This document shows, one piece after another, positions 45,760 through 57,327 of a DNA stretch of 64,000 nucleotides (position 1 is its first letter; every line of letters begins with the position of its first letter). Under the pieces are notes generated by a model, which did no database searches, was not told the DNA's origin, and saw only the letters and a list, made by a program, of their open reading frames with translations. Source of the stretch: Adiantum capillus-veneris (lineage: Eukaryota > Streptophyta > Polypodiopsida > Polypodiales > Pteridaceae). A program made the position numbers and the translations under genes. Location of the stretch: NCBI GenBank assembly GCA_014529385.2, contig CM043965.1:16118912-16182911 (forward strand), written 5' to 3'.

Positions 45760-47051
45760 AGGTAGTTCTTCGGTCCGGGAAGCTTCATGTCATGATCAAC
45801 CACCTCTCTCGAGTACAAACAAGTGAAAAAGCTATAGGTGTTGAGGATGAGTTCCCAGATAGCAGTCTCTTAATGTGGACACAACCCCGGAATGGTATGG
45901 CAATGCGTTGCATTTGTTGTCCACCGGCTTATACGCAGCGAATGCCTCTTCCTTTGCAGAAAACAAGACTACTGTTGAAGGCTAGACCATTGGAGGTCAG
46001 CTCTATAAGTCTAAACCAAATGGTGTGTTGCACAAATGTGTCCCTCCTCATCAAGTAGAGCATATTTTAGAAGATGCCCACAATGGGCCCATTGATGGAC
46101 ATTACTCTGGTCACATCATAACATAGAAAATTCTACAGAGTGGTTTATGGTGGCCCTATGTGTTTAGGGATGCAATTGCTCACGCGAAGGTTTGTGATGT
46201 TTGTCAGCGTTGTGCACCTAAATCTTAGTAGGCAGTGCAACCATCCTTTACAGGTTTCAATGGCATGGTTGCCCTTTGAACAATGGGGTTTAGACTTTGT
46301 TGGTCCAATTTTCCCCTAGCTCAACCAGGCAATCGCAAAGGATCATCTAGTCGCTACAGATTATGCCACCAAGTGGGTGGAGGTACTAGCTGCGTCGACT
46401 ACACAGGTAACATGTGGCAAAGTTCTTGTATGGGAATATTTTTTGCTGGTTTGGGTGTCCCCTTGAGATCACGAGTGATCGAGGTGGTCACTTTGTCAAC
46501 GTGTTGATCTTGACATTGTTGACCAACTACAAGATCTTCCATCGCAACTCTTCCTCATACTACCCTAGAGCAAATGGGCAAGTGGAGATCACTAACAAGG
46601 TCCGAAGTGCACTCCTCCGAAAAGCGTGCCATTTGCATCCAACTTCCCGGGCTCAGGCAATCCCCGACACCCTCTGGGAATATGACACTTCTTTCAAAGC
46701 AACGGCCAACCACACCCTCTTTCAAATGGCTTTCGGCTTAGAAGCCATTGCTCCATTTGGATTAACTCTGGATCATCTAAAGTGGGCAGTCTTCGTGTCG
46801 AAGAAGCTGCCTATCTTTCTCGTTTGTCCTTTCTCGTAGAGAGCAGAATGTTGGCCTCAAGCGCTATCTAGGCTTTGCAACTTCGTCGCAAAGCTTGGCA
46901 TGATTGTCATCTTCGCAGGCCCAAAATAATGCGAGGCTCCTTGGTGATGCTCTATCAAGTGCGTTACCTGAAACAAGCAACGAAGCTAGTCCCCGCCTGG
47001 CAAGGGCAAGAGATTTTACCCAAAGGAGCGGTGCAATTAACCACCCTAGAC
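45760..47051 (+). pseudogene. 5'-truncated Ty3/gypsy integrase
   Basis: Begins inside the end of RNase H (HLSRVQTSEKAIGVEDEFPD). The HHCC zinc finger is VEHILEDAHNGPIDGHYSGH...CDVCQRCAP. The integrase core follows: PFEQWGLDFVGP, D in TSDRGGHF (about 46,477) and E in NGQVE (about 46,585). The C-terminal part has RKAWHD, RPKIMRGSLVMLYQV and PKGAVQLTTLDG. Stops and frameshifts (about 46,130-46,290 and 46,840) disable it. Its 3' end runs directly into the triplicated junction and the LTR at 47,170, so this LTR family belongs to a Gypsy lineage. Confidence 0.85.
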
Positions 47052-48102
47052 GGTGTTCCTTTGCTGCTTGTAAATGGATCGAGTGTAAAGTGTTATTACC
47101 ACACAACTTCAGGAATACTTATCCTTGCCATTTGGAACTTTAAAACTGTAGCATCTACCGAAGTCCAACTGTCACAAACTGCTGACGTGTCAGGTCAGTG
47201 AAGAGCAGAGCCAACCTTGAGATCACGGCCGAGGGGCCTAAACCCTAAGAAGAACAAGCAACAACAGAAGAAGAAGTCTTACCAACTTATGGTACCCCGT
47301 CCGTTGGGGCCCAAGAGACATAAAGGAATTAAAATAAAGCAGGACCCCCACACACACACACAGGCTTGTGCAGCCAATTGATGACGTGGCAGACTTGTAC
47401 GGTGTTCCTTTGCTGCTTGTAAATGGATCCAGTGTAAAGTGTTATTACCACACAACTTCAGGAATACTTATCCTTGCCATTTGGAACTTTAAAACTGTAG
47501 CATCTACCGAAGTCCAACTGTCACAAACTGCTGACGTGTCAGGTCAGTGAAGAGCAGAGCCAACCTTGAGATCACGGCCGAGGGGCCTAAACCCTAAGAA
47601 GAACAAGCAACAACAGAAGAAGAAGTCTTACCAACTTATGGGACCCCGTCCGTTGGGGCCCAAGAGACATAAAGGAATTAAAATAAAGCAGGACCCCCAC
47701 ACACACACACAGGCTTGTGCAGCCAATTGATGACGTGGCAGACTTGTACGGTGTTCCTTTGCTGCTTGTAAATGGATCCAGTGTAAAGTGTTATTACCAC
47801 ACAACTTCAGGAATACTTATCCTTGCCATTTGGAACTTTAAAACTGTAGCATCTACCAAAGTCCAACTGTCACAAACTGCTGACGTGTCAGGTCAGTGAA
47901 GAGCAGAGCCAACCTTGAGATCACGGCCGAGGGGCCTAAACCCTAAGAAGAACAAGCAACAACAGAAGAAGAAGTCTTACCAACTTATGGGACCCCGTCC
48001 GTTGGGGCCCAAGAGACATAAAGGAATTAAAATAAAGCAGGACCCCCCCACACACACACACACAGGCTTGTGCAGCCAATTGATGACGTGGCAGACTTGT
48101 AC
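47052..48102 (+). repeat. 3 x 349-bp tandem repeat spanning the pol/LTR junction
   Basis: Units start at 47,052, 47,401 and 47,750 (ggtgttcctttgctgcttg). Each holds the last codons of pol (NGSSVKCYYHT), the inter-region and the first about 230 bp of the LTR from tgtcacaaactgctg (47,170; 47,519; 47,868). Copies differ by only a few bases, so the amplification is recent. Confidence 0.9.
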
Positions 48103-48561
48103 GGACGTTCTGAAAATTGCGCTAACATGATGATGCGGGAGGCTGTATGGATTTTCGCGTTTTGCACGTACAGCTACGACAGCTGGCAGCTGTACGAAAT
48201 TCCGTGATTTACGCTGGCAGCTTTTGGGCATTGCTTTTGGACAAGATGCTTTTGAGTTTGAAGTCTTTTCATGTAAACTGCTTTTGGGGCCTAGGGCCAA
48301 TAAAGACGAGGCCATGGGCTCATTCTCTGGTATGCTTCCTGGAGAAAATGTAGAGTCTGGAGTACTGGCTTGTATTGTGTTGATGCAATATAAAGAAAAA
48401 CCGAAAGGGGCGCCAAGGTTTGGGGCCAATACTCTCTGGGGTGGAATTCTGCCACTCCGTGTTGTGTGTCGTCTCTCTCTCTCAGTTCAGTTTTTATTAA
48501 AGTGCGAAAAGTCTGTTCAGTTTGTTCTTTTCTATCGGCACGTGGTGCCCGTCTTGTGACA
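47170..48561 (+). repeat. LTR A (TGTCACAAACTGCTGACGTG family)
   Basis: 3' LTR of the truncated Gypsy element. Taken from the last repeat unit it is 694 bp (47,868-48,561), ending cacgtggtgcccgtcttgtg then aca. Contains a ctttatattaa-like AT patch, aaagggg-cgccaaggttt, a gtgtgtcgtctctctctctc block and, directly after its end, gtggtatcagagc as primer site (48,563-48,574). Confidence 0.85.
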
Positions 48562-48669
48562 GTGGTATCAGAGCATCAAGCGTGTGCTTTTTTGAAAGCA
48601 TACTCGTCCTACCAAAGAACAGACAGAGCAAGATTGCACCTCTAAAGTTCATTGGAAATTTTAGCGTCG

Positions 48670-49092
48670 TGTCACAAGACGGGCACCACGTGCCAATAAA
48701 AAAGAACAGACTGAACAGACTTTTAGCACTTCATTAACAATTGAACTGAGAGAGAGAGAAGACACGCGACACGGAGTGGCGGAATTCCACCATAGAGAGT
48801 ATTGGCCCTAAACCTTGGCGCCCCTTTCGGTATTTCTTTATATTGCATCAACACAGTACAAGCCCGTACTCCAGACTCTGCACCTTCTCCAGGAAGCATG
48901 CAAGAGAATGAGCCCTAGCCTCATATTTAAAGGCCCTTGGCCTGAAAGGCAGTTACAGTGAAAAGCCTTCAAACTCAAAAGCATTTGGTCCAAAAGCAAA
49001 GCCAAAAATCTGCCAGCGCAATTTACGGAAATCCATACAGCTTGCCACGTCATCATGCCAGCGCAATTTTCGAAAATCTACCACGCCATCAG

Positions 49093-49126
<34 letters not shown>

Positions 49127-49298
49127 TAGGTCCTGCTTTATATTAATCGTTTGTCAGTTGGGCCCCGATGGACGGGGTCCCCATAAGTTGGTAGGACTTC
49201 TTCTTGTGTTACTTGTTCTCTTAGGGTTAGGCCCCTCGGCCAGCATCTGCAAGTTGGCTCCATTCTTTAGGGTTCTGACACGTCAATAGTTTGTTACA
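48670..49298 (-). mobile_element. Antisense solo LTR inserted in its own family
   Basis: 629 bp, the reverse complement of LTR A, from tgtcacaagacggg to gtttgttaca. It splits sequence that is continuous in internal region 2 (ggaaattttagcttcgtgct at about 51,388), with gtcg/ttcg on its two sides as a likely target duplication. It forms a large inverted repeat with LTR A (48,1xx-48,561), separated by about 108 bp. Confidence 0.85.
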
Positions 49299-50087
49299 TT
49301 CGTGCTCCGATCCCGGACCGATTAACCACTCCCACCCTTACTTCATCGCGCATCGGTGCGCTCTCATCTACACCGTTCATGTCTTACAGGGCATAAGCCA
49401 TAAAGATCACTTGCAAGAGAAGCATCCAAGATTTGTTTCGAGCTACTGTTTTTTCTCAGAGATAGTGCCATGCAGATGTTAATAGGTACCAAGCCGCAGA
49501 TTCCAAGGACTTGGCAAGCTTTCAAGAAAATGTTTTGCCCGAAGTTATATGGTTTCTGACATCTTCTTTCGGAGTGCAACTTTTGGCAGAGTGGGGTATC
49601 CTGAAATGCTTGCCATAGAAACCCTAGCAGATTATAACTTGAAATTTCTCAACATCTCTCAGTAGGTCTCTTTTCGAGTTGATAACCTTGGAGGTCCGGT
49701 GTGACTGCCATATCTTGGGACAACCATCAACGCCACAGGAACACTGTCTGTCCAAGAGCTGATGGACCATGCTTTCGTTGTCTACGACCTTATGGAAGGA
49801 ACCTAACCCTAGTTTTTGGTGCATGTTTCAGGATGGAAAGTAAGTCGACTTTTCGAGCTCGACTGACGTTTTCGAGATTTTTTTTAAAGTTTGAATTTTG
49901 TCTTAGAAGCTGTTTGAGAACTTGTTTGGTGATCCTGTTTAGAAATTTGTTTGAAATGGATGCTATCTGTTTTAAACCTGTCTTGGTGCCGATATGAATT
50001 GTTTGACTTTGGTTTTGAATACTGGTTTCAATGATTGGTGATTTTACTCCCGGGTGGAGAAGTGAGAATATTGTTTTGGTATTGTTT

Positions 50088-50296
50088 GAACCTAGGAACA
50101 ACGTAGGCTGATGCCTGGGGAGCGTTTCGTTGTATGTTTGAAAACATCGGAATGACGTAGGCCGATGTCTGGGAAGCGTTCCGTTGTATGCTAGAAAACC
50201 TCCGAACTACGTAGGCCGATGCCTGGGAGCGTTTGGTTGTATGCGTGAACCTCCAAGCGACGCAGACTGCGGTCTGGGGAGCGTTTGGTTGTATAG
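50088..50296 (+). repeat. Four ~52-bp tandem repeats (acgtaggccgatgcctggg)
   Basis: Each unit has ...gaacctc-gaa-gacgtaggc-gatg-ctgggagcgtt-ggttgtatg. The same four-unit block recurs at 59,030-59,241 in internal region 2. Confidence 0.85.
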
Positions 50297-50787
50297 TCCT
50301 CTGAGCTCATGGCCCGGACCTTTTTAAGGTTATTTGCGAAGAGAGTGACGAGATAGTCGTTGAGTAGCTTCATACCGCAGACGGTTGTCTTAGAGGAGTG
50401 ATCAACGGCGCTGTTTGTTGTGTCTTGTAACATGCATATGTGAGCATTCGTGTTGCATTGTGATGTACCAACCAGTGAATATTCCTAATTGGGTATTATT
50501 GCTTGTGTATGTATTCTAGTGTATCAAGACACCCGTGGAAGATCAGTGCGGTCTCGGTGTGATGGCTAATTTTACTATGCTAGCATATCAAGAGTTCCGA
50601 TCTGGGTGAAAGGAGAAGCCAACTCCTTGATCAAAAGAGCCGAAAGGAGAAGCCAACTCCTTAACAAAAAAAATAGCAAACTGATTGTCCCTCCGAATGA
50701 CCCTCAGATTTTTGTTTTTAGTTAACTTGAATTGTTTTGTAGATATGCTGTAATCGTGGACGATTACTCTCTTTCAAGAAGGGGGGA

Positions 50788-51299
50788 TATCACAAACTAC
50801 TGACGTGTCAAGTCAGTGAAGAGCAGAGCCAACCTTGAGATCACGACCGAGGGTCCTAAACCCTAAGAAGAACAAGCAACAAGATAAGAAGAAGTCCTAC
50901 CAACTTATGGGACCCGACGTAGCAGTTGTACTGGATTCCGTGATTTACGCTGGCAGCTTTTGGGCATTGCTTTTGGACCAAATGCTTTTGAGTTTGAAGT
51001 CTTTTCATGTAAACTGCTTTTGGGGCCTAGGGTCTTTAAATACGAGGCCATGGGCTCATTCTCTGGCATGCTTCCTGGAGAAGATGCAGAGTCTGGAGTA
51101 CCGTCTTGTACTGTGTTGATGCAATATAAAGAAAAACTGAAAGGGGCACCAAGTTTGGGGCCAATACTCTCTGGGGTGGAATCCTGCCACTCCGTGTCGT
51201 CTCTCTCTCTCTCTCTCTCTCAGTTCAGTTGTTATTGAAGTGCTAATAGTCAGTTCAGTTTGTTCTTTTCTATTGGCACGTGGTGCCCGTCTTGTGACA
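50788..51299 (+). repeat. LTR B
   Basis: 512 bp. First bases tatcacaaac (TG changed to TA), ends cttgtgaca, followed by tggtatcaaagc (51,301-51,312). Lacks about 150 bp present in LTR A between gggacccg and ttccgtgattt. Confidence 0.85.
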
Positions 51300-52023
51300 A
51301 TGGTATCAAAGCATTAGGCGTGTGCTTTTTTGAAAGCATACCGGTCCTACCAAAGAACAGACAAAGCAAGATCACACTTCCAAAGTTCATTGGAAATTTT
51401 AGCTTCGTGCTCTGATCCCGGACTGATTAGCCACTCCCACCCTTCATCGCGCATCAGGTGTGCTCTCGTCTACTCTGTTCTGTCTTATAGGGCATAAGCC
51501 ATAAAGATCACCTGCAAGAGAAGCATCCAAGATTTTTTTCGAGCTGCTGTTTTTTCTCAGAGTTAGTGCCATGTAAATGTTAATAGGTACCAAGCCGCAA
51601 ATTCCAAGGACTTGGCAAGCTTTCAAGATAATGTTTTGCCCGACGTTATACGGTTTCTCACATCTTCCCTCGGAGTGCAACTTCTGGCAGAGTGGGGTAT
51701 CCTGAAATGCTTGCCATGGAAACCCTAGCAGATTATAACTTGAAATTTCTCAACGTCTCTCAGTAGGTCTCTTTTCGAGTTGATAACCTTGGAGGTCCGG
51801 TGTGACTCCCATGTCTTGGGACAACCATCAACGCCACAGGAACACTGTCTGTCCAAGAGCTGATTGGACCATGCTTTGGTTGTCTACGACCTTATGGAAG
51901 GAACCTAACCCTAGTTTTTGGTGCACGTTTCAGGATGGAAAGTAAGTCGACTTTTCGAGCTCGATTGATGTCGAGATTGCTTTTTAAGTTTGAATTTTGT
52001 CTAAGAATCTGTTTGAGGACTTG
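51300..52023 (+). mobile_element. Internal region 2, left part
   Basis: From the primer site to the LINE insertion point at the poly-T. Aligns with 48,562-48,669 plus 49,299-49,925 of internal region 1. Non-coding. Confidence 0.75.
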
Positions 52024-52240
52024 TTTTTTTTTTTTTTTTTTTTCTTTCGAGAAAAAGATCCTTCTATTAGTTAATGAAAACTGCCCGTAGGGCTACAACC
52101 ACCTCTGCAAGAGAGGGCTACAACAAACATGGTGGGGAGACTCTCCCAATGAAAGAACAACATATATACAATGAGGCTAAATCAAGAGATGGGAGGAGGG
52201 AAGAGCCACACAGGTGGTCGGTAGTGCCATCTGAGCACCC

Positions 52241-52831
52241 CTAGACAATGGTGTAGAAAGGCCCAGGGCGCCGGAGTCGAAGGAAAGCCTCGCGGCGCTC
52301 CCGCATGCGGTCGAAGCTGCCCTGTAGTCCCTCAAGCTGTCCTCTGAGAGTATGGATCAGCTCTAGCCAAAAGTCACGAACAGTCTCTGTTGGTGGCACA
52401 GAGTGAGCCTCAAAAATGCGGAAACAGCGGGCCCGCCAGATGAACCAAAGTGTCAGGCCACTGATGAGCTCCCAACACTCCTCTCTCTCACTGCACCATT
52501 CCTGTGGAGTAAGATCTGTAGCAGGCTGGAGTGTAGGTCGCCCCCCCTGTATCACTATCATCCTGCTGGTGGAAGATAGCTCAAACTGAAGTGCCGAGCC
52601 CGTGAGAGTGGACCAAGCCGTTGCCCCCCAAGTGTACTGTCTAGCCGTGGAGAGAGTAGGCATCAGCCGAAGGACTCGTAGCCACACCTGCTGGGCCGAG
52701 GGACAGTCCCAAAGACAATGGCGTTGACTCTCCACCAACTGGTCGCAGGCTGCACATGCGGCCGAGAGACCACTATGCACAAGCCCGCTCGCTACTGTTG
52801 TAGCTCTGTGTGCAATCAGCCACTGAAACAA
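52241..52831 (-). pseudogene. LINE ORF2 C-terminus with zf-RVT
   Basis: About 196 residues. FQWLIAHRATTVASGL then the zinc motif CAACDQLVESQRHCLWDC, SAQQVWLRVLR, and ISGLTLWFIWRARCFRIF near the end, all typical of the tail of plant L1 ORF2. It terminates about 200 bp from the poly-A. Confidence 0.85.
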
Positions 52832-53469
52832 AGTGACGCACCTCGGCTGTCTGGAGTCCCACAGCCTCTGCTAAAAGGCTGCCAAGAACTCGACTGTGAG
52901 GCCCTCCTCTTGCCAATGACGTGTTGTAGCGGGGCGGGCCTCTCTCTGTGCTGCAAGTATATGACGTCCAAGCCGAACAATGTACTGAAAGAAGGGGACT
53001 CTTGGGTGGTCTGCAGAAGAGAAGGGGTCCCTCCATAGCCACTCACCAGGATCCCACTGTACTCGTGCCAGTGGACAACACTCCCAAGCCCAAAGCCTCC
53101 AGCGTCCAGTCTCAAGAGCTGCTGGGTCAGGGTCTATGATGCAAGTCCTCCCACAGATGCCCACAACTCGGATCCGCTGGAAACAACACTCTACTACCTG
53201 CGGGGCCTCTACTGCAACTCGTTGTAATCGTCCCCCACCCTGAAGCTCGAAGAACAGGGCTGGGACAGTCTCTGAGCAGGCCCTGACTGAAATGAGAACC
53301 TCCAGTCGTGTGAAGGCTCCCATCCACCGGGGTGCTATTGGCTCGAGAGGCGTGAGCCACTCAGCTGGAACCGACTCTGAGATGTCCTGACACATGCTCT
53401 GCACCCCTCTCATGCCCTGTAGCTGGAAACCTTGCACCTCTGACAAACCTGTGAACTCTAGCCAGTCAC

Positions 53470-54357
53470 CTAGAGAGCGCGCTGGACCTGTTGCCATGGG
53501 ACCCCAGGAAACATGAGGCCGGCTACTCTCTGAGTGCTAACCATGGGGTTCCACACGAGGGGCTGCCGTAGGCGCTCCTCCGTGCACGTTGGTTGTCTCT
53601 GCTCCAAGCCACACCGTAAGAGCTCCCAAGATCGAAGCAAACTCACAGCGAAACGGTCCTTCAGTCTCCTACTCAAACCAACTCGTTGCATCTCTGTAAA
53701 GATCCATCTGGTCGAAGGTTGCCAAGGGCCTCCTGATTGAGGCACCCTGGCTCGAAGCCTCTGCAGCAAGAACTCCTTCCAGGGCTCCTCACCTGGAAGA
53801 AGGCCTCTGACTATGAACTTCCCAAGAAGGGCTCTGCTATGAACGGAGCCGTGCCAGGGCAGAAGCCTCCCAGAAAGTAAAGATGTTGTCAAGGATACTG
53901 CGTTCCTTGACAAAACCTGGCTGAGTCCCATGTATAGGCTCTCTAAAAGTGGCTGAATCCTCAAACTCAGAGCCTTGGCAAGAATTTTGTAGGCCGAGTT
54001 GAGGATGGTGATGGGGCGCCACTGTCGAATCTCATCCAAGGAGCCACCCTCCTTGGGAATGAGGTAGATCAGGCCCTCACTCATGCTGTCAGGCATCACT
54101 CCGGTGTGCAAAATGTACTGAAAAGCACTACAAAGATCTGGGCCAAGCAGGTCCCAGTACTCCAAGAAAAAGCTGGGAGTCAACCCATCCTCACCTGGGC
54201 AGCTACCACGAGGGAGGGCCCTAAGAGCCGTGTGCAGCTCCTCAAGCTGAAGTGGCATCTCTAGCCTCTGGCGCATCTCCTCTGCCACAAGACATGGCAT
54301 CTGTGCCCAAACCTGCTCCCTGCATGCATCCTGCCGCTCTGATTGAGGCTCAGCCAA
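53470..54357 (-). pseudogene. LINE reverse transcriptase with palm deletion
   Basis: RT fingers are intact up to the frameshift near 53,940. Sequence then goes from DNIFTFWEASALARL almost directly to KFIVRGLLPGEEPW, leaving out the region that holds the catalytic DD. The enzyme cannot be active. Confidence 0.85.
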
Positions 54358-54822
54358 CAGTAACTCAACCCATCCGGCCTCCTCAACTGAATGACCTTGG
54401 CATGCGAGTGTCGAGGTCCCACTGTCTCAAAAAAAGCACCAGTCACTCTCACCCACCTGAGTCCACTGAGATGCCTGTCGGTGAAAGGCAAACTCATGAC
54501 GCCTCTCCTCTGTGCTAGAAAGCTCCTGTCGAGCTTGCTGTAACTGCTCCTCCACCCATGGACTGTCTGGATGCTGCTCCTGCATCCTCTGTAGTGAAGC
54601 AATGCCTCGTCTGAGACACTGCTCCTCCTCTCTCGCTACAGCCCGGCGAGCCAGAGACTCCTGAAGAAAAAAGTGGCTAAGCTGAGCTAGGCCTGAGGCC
54701 ACTCTGTCTGCAGGTGAAAACTGGCTGTCCATGCCCTCTGTCTAGAGAGCCTCTACCCTCTCTCTGAGTGCTGAGTCCAACAAGACCCTCTCTGGGATGC
54801 GAAGCATCGCGCTCCCACTCCT

Positions 54823-55265
54823 CTACCTGTCTGCCACTGTGAGGATCACTGGTGCATGGTCCGAGAAGGATGTCCCTACCAGGATGCCCACTGATCCCCC
54901 CAAGTCACTGAAGTGGTCACTAGTGTAGAAGTGATCTATCCGCGATAGATTCACTCCTCCCACTCCGCGGTCCGATCTAGAGAAGGCAAGACTGTCTGGG
55001 GGCCTCACAAAATCAGAGTGCTGCCATATATCCGAGACCCTCAAAGTCATACACAGCCTCTCCCAAGCTGCCAACTCGACTCCATGCACAGTAGCATGGC
55101 TGCCACCAATCCTGTCAGAAGGGTCCTCCAACATGTTGAACTCCCCTCCTATACACCAATGATCGGCCTGCGGCAAAGACTCAACAATCTGTGACCAAAA
55201 CTCTGCACGAGCACTTGTCACATTGGGCGCATAGATGTTGAGGAAGCCCACAAGGCCACCCTGAA
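54823..55265 (-). pseudogene. LINE endonuclease, C-terminal part
   Basis: GFLNIYAPNVTSARAEFW, WCIGGEFNMLEDPSDR and GTSFSDHAPVILT. It is cut off at 55,265 by the LTR element; its N-terminal half resumes at 58,060 in the same frame once the element and one CTGAA are removed. Confidence 0.9.
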
Positions 55266-56358
55266 TGTCACGTGATACATCCCAACCCTATGTGTCCGTG
55301 GACAAGCTACACCACAGTAGGGTTCAGTCAGTTTCGTCAAGTTAGATTAGTAGTGATCTGGCACTTTTGTGAGTCTATTCGTAGACCGTGCATGCCCAGT
55401 CACTTGGCATAGATGCATATCCTCCGGTTGCACACAGCATGATCATCGGAATTCTCATCAGAATCCATTAGCATCAGTTAGGGGAATTTTCCAGTGCATT
55501 TAGCCTATTTTCCTATTTATTGGTATTTTCACTTATTATTTTTAAGTGACTTTCCAACAAAAGTAGGTAGGGCAATTTTGCTAAGTTAATATATATAAGC
55601 AAACCCAAGTTAGCACTTTCTGGCAACTTCTCAGCAGTGCCCCCCCTCATGACCACCGAGCGCCAACCTTCCCTCATCCCTGGCGTTTCCATCTCCAGTA
55701 GCTATCGCCATCATTCCCCAGTGCTTGGCGTTTTACCCTTTACCAGCAGCAGCAGGAAACTACTAATGCTAGCAAGATCCTGCCACAGTTCAGCGTTTTG
55801 GCCCAATAAGCCTAGCGTTTTTGGCAAGGGGCAGATCCAGCCAGCGTTTTGTTTTCAGCCTTCATCAACAGCAAGTACACAACGATTTCAGCCTTATGCA
55901 CAGTAGCAGAACCACCCCGGATCGGTTGCAGATGCTCCCCCATTTTCAGCCATAAAAACGCAGTAAGAAACCAGTCATTTTCAGCCCCGAAAACAGTCAT
56001 TTTCAGCCACCAAAACAGTCCCGAAAACAGTAGTTAGAAGACCACAGATCTCAGCCACCAAGTTGTCGTCGTCGTCATCGGCATAGTCCAAGTTGCATCA
56101 CTCCATTGCATTCGCATTGTACACCTTTGTGCAATCAAAGTAGACCACTCTCGCCGACGAGAGTGGGGCCTTCGGAGGAGGGTTTTACAACCTCTCGGTG
56201 TCGTATCTCTTCTCTCTCCTTCTCTCAGTCTCATTCATTTGCACGCACAATATCCACTCACTTTGTTCGTGATCATAGCACTCTCCATATGACGGAAAGC
56301 TCTCTCTTTCCCTAACTAATCTTGAGAAAAAACAACATTCATTCCGCTGCACCTAACA
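55266..56358 (+). repeat. 5' LTR (TGTCACGTG family)
   Basis: Starts tgtcacgtgatac, ends gctgcacctaaca, then ttggtatcagagc (primer site at about 56,360-56,371). Contains many agcgtttt / ttttcagcc motifs and gtgtcgtatctcttctctctc near 56,200. Confidence 0.9.
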
Positions 56359-56879
56359 TTGGTATCAGAGCTTTGGAAGTGTTCTGCATTACTCAGGGAA
56401 GAACCACAAGAACCACAAGAATTTTTTTTGCTTATTGTGATCGCACGAACCCAAGTTTACTTGGGCGTGGCGATCCCTAATCGTGTTTTGTTGAAGAGTC
56501 ACAGGAATCCCAAGAAAGAAGGGCTTGTCCAGCCTCCCCTTGTGTCTCTTTTCACTCATTGAGAGCGGACCGTGCACTTAGCGGCCGGCCAATCGACGTG
56601 AGGTGGAAAAAAGCAACCTTGGTGTGAGCGCAAGGCCGCCAAGGGGTGCGCCCGCAGAAAAGGGTAGAACTCGGGTGAAGAGAAGATCCTTCTTCAACGC
56701 GATTTGCAAGCGAAAGAAAACCTCAAGAACCTCAAGAACCCAAGACCCTCAAGACCCAAGACCCCACAAGAACCCAAGTTCCTCGTGAACTTAAGAACCC
56801 AAGACCCGCAAGAACCCAAGTTCCTCGTGGACTTAAGAACCCAAGACCCCAAGAACCCACAAGAACCCACGATTGCAGA

Positions 56880-57327
56880 ATGATCATCACTCGAAGCGGA
56901 TTGGATACTTCGCTTGGAAGTGATGAGCATGAGAGAGACGAAGAAGAATTTTTCTCACCAGGAGGTTTTTCCGACCCTCCCCCTTCCACATCTACGACAA
57001 GGATTGCACTAACTCCTATGGAGGCTTTAGACCATATGTTTATGGAAAGGAAGTTAGAAGGCGAAGCAAGAAATGCAGAAAGAATGACAGAATTTGATCG
57101 TGAATGCAAAGAAAGAAAAGCAGAAATGGAACGCAGACACGCAGAAAGAAAAGCAGAAATGGATCGCAGACACGCAGAAGACAAAGCAGAAAGAGAAGCA
57201 GAAAGAAAAGCAGAAATGGATCGCAGACACGCAGAAGACAAAGCAGAAAGAGAAGCAGAAAGAAAAGCAATACAAGAACAAAGCGACCGACAAAACAAAG
57301 AGTTTTGGCGACTCTATTCTCAAGTTC
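56880..57327 (+). pseudogene. Gag-like coiled-coil protein fused to LTR sequence
   Basis: The frame from ATG 56,880 (MIITRSGLDTSLGSDEHERD) has an acidic N-terminus, PPPSTSTT, then a highly charged helix with a 19-residue period (57-bp DNA period, units at about 57,153 and 57,210) built on AEMDRRHAEDKAEREAERK. A gag/pre-gag identity is inferred from its position after the primer site. After FWRLYSQVL the frame continues into LTR sequence to a stop at about 57,437. Confidence 0.6.

Larger units (their letters stand above)
48562..50787 (+). mobile_element. Non-coding internal region 1 of the LTR array
   Basis: Runs from a tRNA-Met primer site to a polypurine tract (caagaagggggga, 50,776-50,787) directly before LTR B. 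About 1.6 kb without the inserted solo LTR and without gag or pol; best read as a large non-autonomous derivative of the Gypsy family. Carries four 52-bp repeats at 50,088-50,296. Confidence 0.75.

Noticed and set aside
48522-48737. 71-residue frame across an LTR end and primer site
   Set aside because: Non-coding LTR/internal junction sequence; open by chance and not conserved in the equivalent place at 51,299.
52871-53497. Independent 208-residue protein gene
   Set aside because: It lies in order between LINE reverse transcriptase and zf-RVT on the same strand, so it is part of LINE ORF2.
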